A stretch of 11,357 bases of DNA from JBCCAG01 sp050331115 (GTDB lineage: Bacteria > Cyanobacteriota > Cyanobacteriia > CAKZMO01), in assembly GCA_050331115.1 (NCBI GenBank), contig JBHJHD010000009.1, positions 1-11,357 of the forward strand, in the 5' to 3' direction. A model generated the notes under the pieces. It ran no database searches. It was not told the origin of the DNA and was given only the letters and a program-made list of their open reading frames with translations. A program made the translations under genes and the position numbers. This document shows positions 5,197 to 11,357 of this stretch, in pieces; the stretch's first letter is position 1, and the number at the start of each line of letters is the position of its first letter.

Positions 5197-8100
5197 ATGA
5201 CTCCTCCCCGCGCCGGCTTTAGCATCAGCGCCACGGCTATCCGTCATCACATCGGCACCCTGATGCTGATGCTGGCGGTCATTGTCCTTGGTGTCCTCTT
5301 CGCCTTCGACCTGCAGGTGGACCTGCTGCCCGCTATTACCTATCCCCGTATCGGGGTGCGCCTGAGCACGCCGGGCGTCTCGCCAGAGGTGGCCGTGGAC
5401 GAGATCACCAAGCCCCTGGAGGAGGCCCTATCGGCCACCGAAGGCGTGGTGCAGATTTTCTCCCAGACGCGGGAGGGGCGGGTCAGCGTCGACCTCTATT
5501 TTGAAGCGGGGGAGGACATCGACCAGGCCCTCAACGACGCCACGGCGGCCTTCAACCGCGCTCGGTCGGCTCTGCCGGATACCGTAGAGGATCCCCGGCT
5601 GTTTAAGGTGGACCCTTCCCAGCAGCCTGTGTACGAGCTGGCGATCGCGTCAGCAGCCCTGACGCCCCAGACGCTGCGGGTATTTGCCGATGAAGAGCTG
5701 GCCCGGGAGCTCAGCGTGGTTAAAGGCGTCGCCTCGGTGGAGGTGGCGGGGGGGCTGACGGAGGAGGTGCGGGTCCTGGTGGACTTTAACCGGCTCCAGG
5801 CCCTCAGGATTGGACTGGATGACGTGCTGGACAAGCTGGCGGCGGCTAACCAGGATATCTCCGGGGGACGGCTGCGGGGGGGATTAGAGGAGCCGCTGAC
5901 GCGGACGGTGGGGCTGTTTGAGGACGCAGATGAGATTCGCCATTTGTCCTTTGAGGCGGGCGGGGCTTTTGATGCGCCAAATTCTGGTGCGCCCAATTCT
6001 AATGCGCCTAATTCTAATACGCTTAATACGGGCAGCCGAGGGGCCCTCCAGGTCGACCTGCGGGACTTTGCCCAAGTTATCGACGGCACCGAAGAGCAGC
6101 GCATCTTTGTGACCCTGAACGGCACCTCCGCCGTCAAGGTGAGCATCCAAAAGCAGCCGGACGCGAACGCTATCGCGGTGGTGGAGGCGGTGAAGCAGCG
6201 CCTGGCCCAGATGCGGCAGGCGGGGGCGATCCCCGAGGACATGGAAATTATCGCCACCGCTGACGAATCGGTGTTCATTCGCAACGCGATCGCCAATGTT
6301 ACTTCGGCGGGGCTGCTGGGGGCGGCGCTGGCAGCGATCGCCGTGCTGGTATTTTTGGGGTCGCTGCGCCAAACCCTAATCATCGTGCTGGCGATTCCGC
6401 TGGCGCTGCTCACCGCCGTTATCCTGATGACGCTGTTTGGCCTATCCCTCAACGTATTTAGCCTGGGGGGGCTGGCCTTAGGGGTAGGCATCGTGGTGGA
6501 TAACTCGATCGTCATGCTGGAGACGATGGCCGGTGGGCCGCAGGGGGAGCAATCCTCCGGGCAGCGAATCGAGCAGGCCATCCAGCGCAGTCAGTCCGTA
6601 GAGTCGGCCCTGGTGGCCTCCACGGCGACCAACTTAGTGGCCGTCTTGCCCTTTTTGCTGATTGGCGGCTTCATCGCTCTGCTGTTCAACGAGCTAGTGC
6701 TCACCATTAGCTTTGCGGTGGCGGCATCGATTGTGGTGGCGGTCACGGTGGTGCCGATGCTGACCTCCCGCCTGCTGGCGATTCGCGCCACCAGCGGCGT
6801 CGCCCAGCTGGGGGTGCTGCAGGCCTTCAACTCCCGTTTTGAGGCCGTTACCCAGCGGTATACCCGCGTCCTGGAGCGGGTGCTGCGGCGGCGATTGCTG
6901 GTGGTTCTAGTCACCTTTGCCCTGCTGGGGGGCAGCAGCCTGCTGGTGTTTGACCGCATTCCCCAGGAAATCTTGCCGCGCATCGACACGGGTCAGGCGC
7001 GGCTAATCGCCCAGTTCCCGGCGGGTACGCCCTTAGAGACCAACCAGCGGGTGATGGCGGCGGTGGACGAAATTCTGCTGGAGCAGCCGGAGACCAACTA
7101 CGCTTTTACCACCTCGGGGGGCTATCTGTTCGGCACCAGCACTAGCGAAAACGTGCTGCGGGGCATGAGTACCATCACCCTGCAGCCCCACACCGATGTA
7201 GAAGCCTACATCTCCCGGGTGACGGCAGCCTTCGATCGCCTCAACCTGGTGGACGTCCGTCTGCGGATGTTTCCGGGGGCGGTGCGGGGCTTGGTGCTCA
7301 CCAACTCGCCGGTGCGCTCGGAGATTGACGTGGTGCTGCAGGGTGAGGATACCTCAGTGCTAGAGCAGGCGGGGGGGCAGGTCCTTGAGGCTCTGGAGCA
7401 GGCAACGCTGGCCAGCTTTCGCCCTGACGCCGCCAGCCGACAGCCCGAGGTCCAGGTGCGGCTAGATCTAGCGCGGGCCGCCGACCTCGGGCTCACCGTT
7501 GAGGACGTGGGCAGCGTCATCGAAACGGCGGTGTCGGGCGCGGTGCCCACCCAGCTGCAGCGGGGCGATCGCCTGGTGGACGTCAAGGTGCAGCTCGACC
7601 AGCGGGCGGTGCAGCGGCCCTCACAGCTGGCCCAGCTGCCGCTGTTTACCGACGAGAATAAGCTCATTCGGCTAGAGGACATTGCCGACATCGAAGCTGG
7701 TCAGGCCCCCGGCGAGATTCAGCGCATCAACCAGCGGCAGGTGTTCATCATTGCGGGCAGCCTCAACGAAGGGGCCAACCTGGGGCAGGCGCTGGCCGAG
7801 GTCGCCCAGGTGCTCGCGGGGCTAGCGCTGCCCCGGGGGGTAAGCCGCTTCCCCAGCGCCGCTGCCCAGAGCAACCGCGAGATTCAGTCGACGCTTCCCC
7901 TGCTGGGCGGTCTGGCGGCCTTCTTGGTGTTTGTCGCCATGGCCGTGCAGTACAACTCCCTGGTGGACCCGCTGGTGATCATGTTTACCCTGCCTTTGGC
8001 GATCGCCGGAGCGATTTGGGGGCTGTTTTTGACCCAGACGGCGATCGGCGCGACGGTGATTGTGGGGGCGGTGCTGCTGGTGGGCATCGTGGTTAACAAC

Positions 8101-8481
8101 GCCATCATCATGGTGGATCTGGCGAATCAAATTTTGAAGCGCGAGCAGGCAATTAGCGGGGCGTCCTTGCGCAATATCCGCCGCATTGCCATTCTGCAGG
8201 CGGCACCCCAGCGTCTACGCCCCATCTTGATGACCACCATCACTACTGTAGTGGGCATGTTTCCCCTAGCGCTGGGGCTGGGGCAAGGGGGCGAGTTCCT
8301 TCAGCCGCTGGGCATCGTCGTCTTTTCGGGCCTGACGCTGGCTACGGGCCTAACGCTGTTCATTATTCCCTGCTTTTACCTGCTGCTGCACGATGGCGTT
8401 GGCGCAATTGTGGGGCATGATGCTGTGACGCCCTCGTCACGGGTTGAGAAGAGCGCGGTTCGGGCCTCTCGCAGACTTTAG
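5197..8481 (+). CDS. RND efflux pump, inner-membrane transporter (HAE1/AcrB-like)
   Basis: A 1094-residue pump of the resistance-nodulation-division superfamily, expected to export amphiphilic compounds with the adaptor upstream and an outer-membrane channel. Twelve membrane segments are visible: one near 21-37, a cluster at about 369-525, one at about 567-585, and a cluster at about 899-1066, with two large periplasmic loops between them, the normal RND plan. The TM4 motif is GIVVDNSIVMLE, with D435 and N436 where AcrB has Asp407-Asp408. The TM10 motif is GIVVNNAIIMVD, with N967 at the place of AcrB Lys940. This DN/NN pattern occurs in a known subset of bacterial exporters. In the first periplasmic loop residues 260-279 are a five-residue repeat (APNSG, APNSN, APNSN, TLNTG) that is not part of the family fold. 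The start ATG at 5197 has no clear ribosome site. A heavy-metal pump is less likely, as no metal-type signature was noticed, but the substrate is unknown. Confidence 0.95.
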   Translation: MTPPRAGFSISATAIRHHIGTLMLMLAVIVLGVLFAFDLQVDLLPAITYPRIGVRLSTPGVSPEVAVDEITKPLEEALSATEGVVQIFSQTREGRVSVDLYFEAGEDIDQALNDATAAFNRARSALPDTVEDPRLFKVDPSQQPVYELAIASAALTPQTLRVFADEELARELSVVKGVASVEVAGGLTEEVRVLVDFNRLQALRIGLDDVLDKLAAANQDISGGRLRGGLEEPLTRTVGLFEDADEIRHLSFEAGGAFDAPNSGAPNSNAPNSNTLNTGSRGALQVDLRDFAQVIDGTEEQRIFVTLNGTSAVKVSIQKQPDANAIAVVEAVKQRLAQMRQAGAIPEDMEIIATADESVFIRNAIANVTSAGLLGAALAAIAVLVFLGSLRQTLIIVLAIPLALLTAVILMTLFGLSLNVFSLGGLALGVGIVVDNSIVMLETMAGGPQGEQSSGQRIEQAIQRSQSVESALVASTATNLVAVLPFLLIGGFIALLFNELVLTISFAVAASIVVAVTVVPMLTSRLLAIRATSGVAQLGVLQAFNSRFEAVTQRYTRVLERVLRRRLLVVLVTFALLGGSSLLVFDRIPQEILPRIDTGQARLIAQFPAGTPLETNQRVMAAVDEILLEQPETNYAFTTSGGYLFGTSTSENVLRGMSTITLQPHTDVEAYISRVTAAFDRLNLVDVRLRMFPGAVRGLVLTNSPVRSEIDVVLQGEDTSVLEQAGGQVLEALEQATLASFRPDAASRQPEVQVRLDLARAADLGLTVEDVGSVIETAVSGAVPTQLQRGDRLVDVKVQLDQRAVQRPSQLAQLPLFTDENKLIRLEDIADIEAGQAPGEIQRINQRQVFIIAGSLNEGANLGQALAEVAQVLAGLALPRGVSRFPSAAAQSNREIQSTLPLLGGLAAFLVFVAMAVQYNSLVDPLVIMFTLPLAIAGAIWGLFLTQTAIGATVIVGAVLLVGIVVNNAIIMVDLANQILKREQAISGASLRNIRRIAILQAAPQRLRPILMTTITTVVGMFPLALGLGQGGEFLQPLGIVVFSGLTLATGLTLFIIPCFYLLLHDGVGAIVGHDAVTPSSRVEKSAVRASRRL
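5974..6033 (+). repeat. In-frame 15-bp tandem repeat inside the RND pump gene
   Basis: Four units of 15 bp encode APNSG, APNSN, APNSN and TLNTG (residues 260-279). The middle units read GCGCCCAATTCTAAT and GCGCCTAATTCTAAT. The patch is more AT-rich than the gene around it and lies in a periplasmic loop between two strands, so it is probably tolerated as a flexible insert. Confidence 0.88.
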
Positions 8482-8515
8482 GCCGATGGTGCAGCGATCG
8501 CCTAGGGCCACTAAA
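8477..8515 (+). terminator. Imperfect stem-loop over the end of the RND pump gene
   Basis: TTTAG-GCC (8477-8484) can pair with GGC-CA-CTAAA (8506-8515) with a two-base bulge. The stop codon of the pump (8479-8481) is inside the 5' arm. No T-run follows, so a role in termination or mRNA protection is only possible. Confidence 0.22.
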
Positions 8516-8664
8516 CGTAGAGATAAATGTAGAGAAAGCATGACATTTTGGACTTTTAGAGAGGATCTGTTCGGATTAGACCCCTTGGGATACTCGGTAA
8601 AATACGTCAATATCAGAACTAACTTACTTTATTGCGTTGGTCCAGTTGCTTAGGACAATGTGAA

Positions 8665-8694
8665 CGGCCTAAAGCCTTGACGTTTCGTAGGCCG
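8665..8694. promoter_or_regulatory. Inverted repeat and weak promoter upstream of argD
   Basis: CGGCCTA (8665-8671) and TAGGCCG (8688-8694) are perfect 7-bp arms with a 16-bp centre. The centre includes TTGACG (8677-8682), a good -35 hexamer. GATACA at 8700-8705, 17 bp on, is a weak -10, 27 bp before the argD ATG. The dyad could be an operator on this promoter, or simply a hairpin. The rest of the 251-bp spacer (8482-8732) shows a HIP1 site near 8495 and nothing else I recognise. Confidence 0.35.
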
Positions 8695-8732
8695 CTGGCG
8701 ATACACCTGTCGTTTCATCAAGTACCCAAATC

Positions 8733-9956
8733 ATGGTTCTCTCACCCCCTGCCCCCAAGACCCGAGCCGAGCAGTTTGACCAAGTGGTTATGACCACCTA
8801 CGGTCGCTTTCCTATTGCCCTAGAGCGAGGGCAAGGATGCCGCGTCTGGGACAGCGAGGGACGAGAGTACCTGGATTTTGTGGCCGGCATCGCCACCTGC
8901 ACCCTGGGCCACGCCCACCCCATCATGGTCGAGGCCGTCACCCAGCAGATTCAGACGCTGCACCACGTCTCTAACCTCTACTATATTCCCCAGCAGGGGG
9001 CGCTGGCCCAGTGGCTGGTGGAGCACTCTTGCGCCGATCGCGTCTTTTTCTGCAACTCGGGGGCGGAGGCCAACGAAGGCGCTATCAAGCTGGCCCGCAA
9101 GTACGGCCACGTGAAGCTTGGCATCGAAGACCCGGTAATTTTGACGGCAAAGGCTAGCTTCCACGGCCGTACCCTAGCTACTATCACCGCCACAGGCCAG
9201 CCCAAATACCAGAAGAACTTCAACCCCCTGGTGCCCGGCTTTCAATACGTACCCTATAACGACACCGAGGCCCTAGAAGCGGCGATCGCCGAGCTAGACC
9301 GCGACCAGCGCCGGGTGGCCGCCATCATGCTGGAGCCGCTTCAGGGGGAAGGGGGCGTCCGCCCTGGCGATCGCGACTACTTTGCCCGCGTGCGCCAGCT
9401 TTGCGACGAGAAGGGCATCCTGCTGATTCTTGACGAGGTGCAGACGGGCATGGGCCGCAGCGGTCGCTACTGGGGCCACGAGTATTTGAACATCGAGCCG
9501 GATGTGTTTACCTCGGCCAAGGGATTGGGGGGCGGCGTTCCCATTGGCGCTCTGTTGTGCAAGGCCTCCTGTGATGTGCTGCAGCCGGGGGATCACGCCA
9601 GCACCTTTGGCGGCAACCCCTTTGTGTGCGGCGTCGCCCTAGCCGTCTGCCAGACCGTAGAGCGGCAAAACCTGCTGAAAAACGTCCGGAAGCGGGGCAT
9701 GCAGCTGCGCTCAGAACTGGCGGCGATCGCGGCGGACTACCCGCAGCTGTTTGCTGAGGCGCGGGGCTGGGGGCTGATTAACGGTCTTGTGATGCGAGAC
9801 ACTGAAGTAAAGTCCATTGTCATTGTTAAAGCGGCCATGGAGGCGGGGCTGCTGCTGGTGCCTGCTGGGCCGAAGGTGGTGCGGTTTGTGCCGCCGCTGG
9901 TGGTGAGCGCCGAGGAAATTGACGAGGCGATTCAGATTCTGCGCCAGTCCTTGTAG
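8733..9956 (+). CDS. argD: Acetylornithine aminotransferase
   Basis: A 407-residue fold-type I, class III aminotransferase of normal family length. It uses pyridoxal phosphate (PLP) to transfer an amino group from glutamate to N-acetylglutamate 5-semialdehyde, giving N-acetylornithine in cytosolic arginine synthesis. Visible family marks: the phosphate-binding FCNSGAEANEGAIKLARK (106-123), SFHGRT (142-147), EPLQGEGG (201-208), LDEVQTGMGRSG (233-244) with D234 expected to hold the pyridine nitrogen, SAKGLGGGVPIGA (261-273) with K263 as the PLP-bound lysine, and STFGGNP (290-296) with T291. The start ATG at 8733 has no Shine-Dalgarno sequence. The gene probably has its own promoter (TTGACG at 8677). 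Related class III enzymes such as ornithine or succinylornithine aminotransferase are alternatives, but a cyanobacterial copy with these motifs is normally ArgD. Confidence 0.95.
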   Translation: MVLSPPAPKTRAEQFDQVVMTTYGRFPIALERGQGCRVWDSEGREYLDFVAGIATCTLGHAHPIMVEAVTQQIQTLHHVSNLYYIPQQGALAQWLVEHSCADRVFFCNSGAEANEGAIKLARKYGHVKLGIEDPVILTAKASFHGRTLATITATGQPKYQKNFNPLVPGFQYVPYNDTEALEAAIAELDRDQRRVAAIMLEPLQGEGGVRPGDRDYFARVRQLCDEKGILLILDEVQTGMGRSGRYWGHEYLNIEPDVFTSAKGLGGGVPIGALLCKASCDVLQPGDHASTFGGNPFVCGVALAVCQTVERQNLLKNVRKRGMQLRSELAAIAADYPQLFAEARGWGLINGLVMRDTEVKSIVIVKAAMEAGLLLVPAGPKVVRFVPPLVVSAEEIDEAIQILRQSL

Positions 9957-9981
9957 CCCTGTAGCCGTTCGACACCCCATG

Positions 9982-10010
9982 GGCACCCTAGACCGACGCG
10001 CTGGGGTGCC
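9982..10010 (+). promoter_or_regulatory. Hairpin between argD and dprA ending two bases before the dprA start
   Basis: GGCACCC (9982-9988) pairs perfectly with GGGTGCC (10004-10010); the dprA ATG is at 10013. An alternative pairing uses CACCCC just upstream with GGGGTG (10003-10008). The stem includes the only purine-rich stretch (GGGG 10003-10006) that could act as a ribosome site for dprA. It may limit dprA translation or act as a weak terminator after argD; there is no T-run. Confidence 0.45.
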
Positions 10011-10012
10011 TT

Positions 10013-11167
10013 ATGTCGACTGCATCAATTCAGGGTTCTGATCAAGATTCTAGTCAAGGTTCTGGGCAAAGCCCCGATCGCCCCTACTGGGTGACCTGGT
10101 CAAAGCTGCCGCACATCGGCCCTATTCGGCTGCAGCGGCTGTGGAAGCACTTCGGCAGCCTCGAAGCCGCCTGGCGGGCCGACAGCGGGGCGCTGCTAGA
10201 GGTCGAAGGCGTCGGCCTAGGAACCGCCATGGAAATCGAAGCGCAGCGATCGCGCTTTGACCCCCAGGCCTGCTACGCTGCCTATGCCCAGCAAAATCTC
10301 GCCTTTTGGACCCCCGCCGATGCCGGCTACCCCCGGCTGCTGCTAGAAATCCCGGACCCGCCGCCGATGCTCCACTACCGGGGCAGGGTTGAGCCCGCAG
10401 AGAGCCAAGGGCAGACCCTCACCGTGGCCATCGTCGGCACCCGCCGCCCGACGGAATATGGCCGCCGCTGGACCCACCGCATCAGCAGAGCCCTGGCCCA
10501 AGCCGGGGTAACGATTGTGTCGGGTTTGGCGGAGGGCGTTGACGCGATCGCCCACCGCAGCTGCCTAGAGGCGGGCGGCCGCACCCTAGCGGTCATGGGT
10601 ACCGGGGTTGACGTCATTTATCCCTGGTCCAACCGCTCGCTGGCCCGTCAGGTCACCGAGCAGGGGCTGCTGCTGAGCGAATATCCCGCCGGCACCCAGC
10701 CCGACCGGGCCCAGTTTCCCCGCCGCAACCGCATCATCGCTGGCCTCAGCCGCGCCGTGCTGATTTTAGAAGCGCCGCAAAAGTCAGGGGCGCTGATTAC
10801 GGCGCGGGTGGCCAATGACTACGCCCGCGATGTGTATGCGCTGCCGGGTTCCGTAGAGAGTAAAGCGTCTCGGGGCTGCCTAGAGCTGATTAGCCAGGGG
10901 GCAAGCCTGATTCTAGATGAGCCTTCCCTGCTGGAGGCGGTGGGGGCTATGCCGACGCTGGGGCGACCTGAACCCGCGCCCGCGCCCCCCGACCTGCCTC
11001 CCGATCTCGCCCAGGTGCTTGACGCCGTCAAAGACGACCCGAGGCTGCTAGACCAAATTGCGGCGCAGACGAGCTTAGGGACGGGGACTATTTTGTCGGC
11101 GCTGGCGCAGCTAGAGATGATGGACCTGGTGCGCCAGCTTCCGGGAATGCGCTATCAGCGGTGCTAG
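10013..11167 (+). CDS. dprA: DNA-processing protein DprA (Smf)
   Basis: A 384-residue DprA. In naturally transformable bacteria it binds incoming single-stranded DNA in the cytosol, protects it and loads RecA. An N-terminal helical domain with a helix-hairpin-helix look (about 28-80: LPHIGPIRLQRL, then VEGVGLG) precedes the Rossmann-like core (about 96-305). Core marks are VAIVGTRRPTEYG (138-150), SGLAEGVDAIAH (170-181), VMGTGVDVIYP (194-204), FPRRNRIIAGLS (235-246) and KSGALITA (257-264). A proline-rich linker (318-330) leads to a C-terminal winged-helix domain (about 331-384). Residues 8-19 (GSDQ, DSSQ, GSGQ) come from a 12-bp tandem repeat and form a variable, hydrophilic leader. The next downstream in-frame start candidate would cut into conserved sequence, so the start at 10013 is likely although its ribosome site is weak. 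argD lies 56 bp upstream on the same strand; co-transcription is possible. Confidence 0.95.
   Translation: MSTASIQGSDQDSSQGSGQSPDRPYWVTWSKLPHIGPIRLQRLWKHFGSLEAAWRADSGALLEVEGVGLGTAMEIEAQRSRFDPQACYAAYAQQNLAFWTPADAGYPRLLLEIPDPPPMLHYRGRVEPAESQGQTLTVAIVGTRRPTEYGRRWTHRISRALAQAGVTIVSGLAEGVDAIAHRSCLEAGGRTLAVMGTGVDVIYPWSNRSLARQVTEQGLLLSEYPAGTQPDRAQFPRRNRIIAGLSRAVLILEAPQKSGALITARVANDYARDVYALPGSVESKASRGCLELISQGASLILDEPSLLEAVGAMPTLGRPEPAPAPPDLPPDLAQVLDAVKDDPRLLDQIAAQTSLGTGTILSALAQLEMMDLVRQLPGMRYQRC
10034..10069 (+). repeat. 12-bp tandem repeat at the dprA N-terminus
   Basis: Three in-frame units: GGTTCTGATCAA, GATTCTAGTCAA and GGTTCTGGGCAA, encoding GSDQ, DSSQ and GSGQ. The middle unit resembles the 16-bp repeat unit at 5128-5187 with internal bases missing. 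Confidence 0.88.
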
Positions 11168-11357
11168 GCGGCGCAGCCCCGGCCGGCGCTGCTGGGGATT
11201 CTAGCGCGGTGGGTACCTCAGGCGTAGGAGGCTCAGGGGTCTGGAAGAAAACCAGCCGATCGCGCACGGGCTGGGTACGCGGTTTGGGATTTTTTAAAAA
11301 AAAGCAAACCCAGACCAACCCAAAAACTAGCTCGCAGGCGTGCCGCAGGCGCCGGCG
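11088..11357 (-). CDS. Possible C-terminal part of a membrane protein with a proline-rich tail
   Basis: A minus-strand frame is open from the right edge down to TAG at 11088-11090, giving 89 residues. It starts with a hydrophobic stretch (ACELVFGLVWVCFFL), then a basic segment (KNPKPRTQPVRDRLVFFQ) and a Pro/Ala-rich tail ending APAPTK. A membrane anchor plus cytosolic tail is plausible, but I do not recognise the family. The last 80 bp lie antisense over the dprA 3' end, which is a long overlap and weakens the call. A T8-A6 run (plus 11290-11303) sits in the frame; a -1 shift there would end the protein at 11233, clear of dprA. Confidence 0.38.
   Translation of the reverse strand, partial: RRRLRHACELVFGLVWVCFFLKNPKPRTQPVRDRLVFFQTPEPPTPEVPTALESPAAPAGAAPPSTADSAFPEAGAPGPSSLAAPAPTK
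11281..11310. repeat. Dyad with T6A8 core
   Basis: GGTTTG (11281-11286) and CAAACC (11305-11310) flank a run of six T and eight A. On the plus strand this could act as a terminator-like hairpin well after dprA; on the minus strand it lies inside the possible CDS entering from the right edge. The 11168-11280 stretch holds no other clear feature apart from that frame. Confidence 0.4.

Noticed and set aside
5496..6581. 361-residue open frame on the minus strand inside the RND pump gene
   Set aside because: Ser/Thr/Ala/Arg-rich translation opposite a GC-rich, well-supported gene; a shadow frame produced by codon bias.
8540..8653. 37-codon frame between the pump and argD, starting MTFWTFRED
   Set aside because: It has a weak purine-rich stretch before the ATG but no recognisable family, and lies in a promoter spacer; it cannot be supported from sequence alone.
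8482..8732. NtcA site (GTA-N8-TAC) upstream of argD
   Set aside because: The GTA and TAC triplets present are not at the required spacing.

Overview
The window looks like chromosomal DNA of a GC-rich, probably filamentous, non-heterocystous cyanobacterium. The octamer GCGATCGC (HIP1), typical of cyanobacteria, occurs more than twenty times in genes and spacers. Most genes lack an obvious Shine-Dalgarno sequence, and cyanobacterial-style interspersed repeats (palindromic GGGCGCACGG/CCGTGCGCCC, the GTAGGTCGGGTTG...AACCCAACG family, short tandem repeats) sit between and inside genes. The genus cannot be fixed from the sequence alone.

Layout, left to right. (1) 1-83: the last codons of an unidentified plus-strand gene, possibly dihydropteroate synthase. 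(2) 84-542: a spacer of about 460 bp made of hairpins and repeats. (3) 543-1640 (+): a radical SAM enzyme of the ArsS arsenosugar-biosynthesis family, with no arsM in view. (4) 1641-1724: a short convergent spacer with a perfect 17-bp tandem duplication and two abutting HIP1 sites. (5) 1725-3467 (-): a polytopic membrane protein with NapH/NosR/RdxA-like iron-sulfur motifs and an extra C-terminal helical domain; function unknown. (6) 3468-3793: an AT-rich divergent promoter region with direct repeats and a dyad. (7) 3794-5152 and 5197-8481 (+): an RND-type efflux pair, a lipoprotein periplasmic adaptor and a 12-TM inner-membrane pump, joined by a 16-bp tandem repeat that holds the adaptor stop codon. 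No outer-membrane channel gene is present, so a TolC-type partner encoded elsewhere is expected. (8) 8733-9956 (+): argD, acetylornithine aminotransferase. (9) 10013-11167 (+): dprA/smf, DNA-processing protein A, with a hairpin ending two bases before its start codon. (10) 11088-11357 (-): an open frame entering from the right edge, possibly the proline-rich tail of a membrane protein.

These genes do not form one pathway. The only clear functional unit is the two-gene RND operon; argD and dprA are housekeeping genes of arginine synthesis and of natural transformation or recombination. The points most worth a second look are the membrane iron-sulfur protein, the three short tandem repeats with a related TTCTA core (at the adaptor-pump junction, inside the pump, and at the DprA N-terminus), the atypical proton-relay residues of the pump, and the antisense reading frame over the dprA 3' end. 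I see no CRISPR array, tRNA, rRNA, insertion sequence or defence system, and nothing that clearly amounts to an undescribed multi-gene system.
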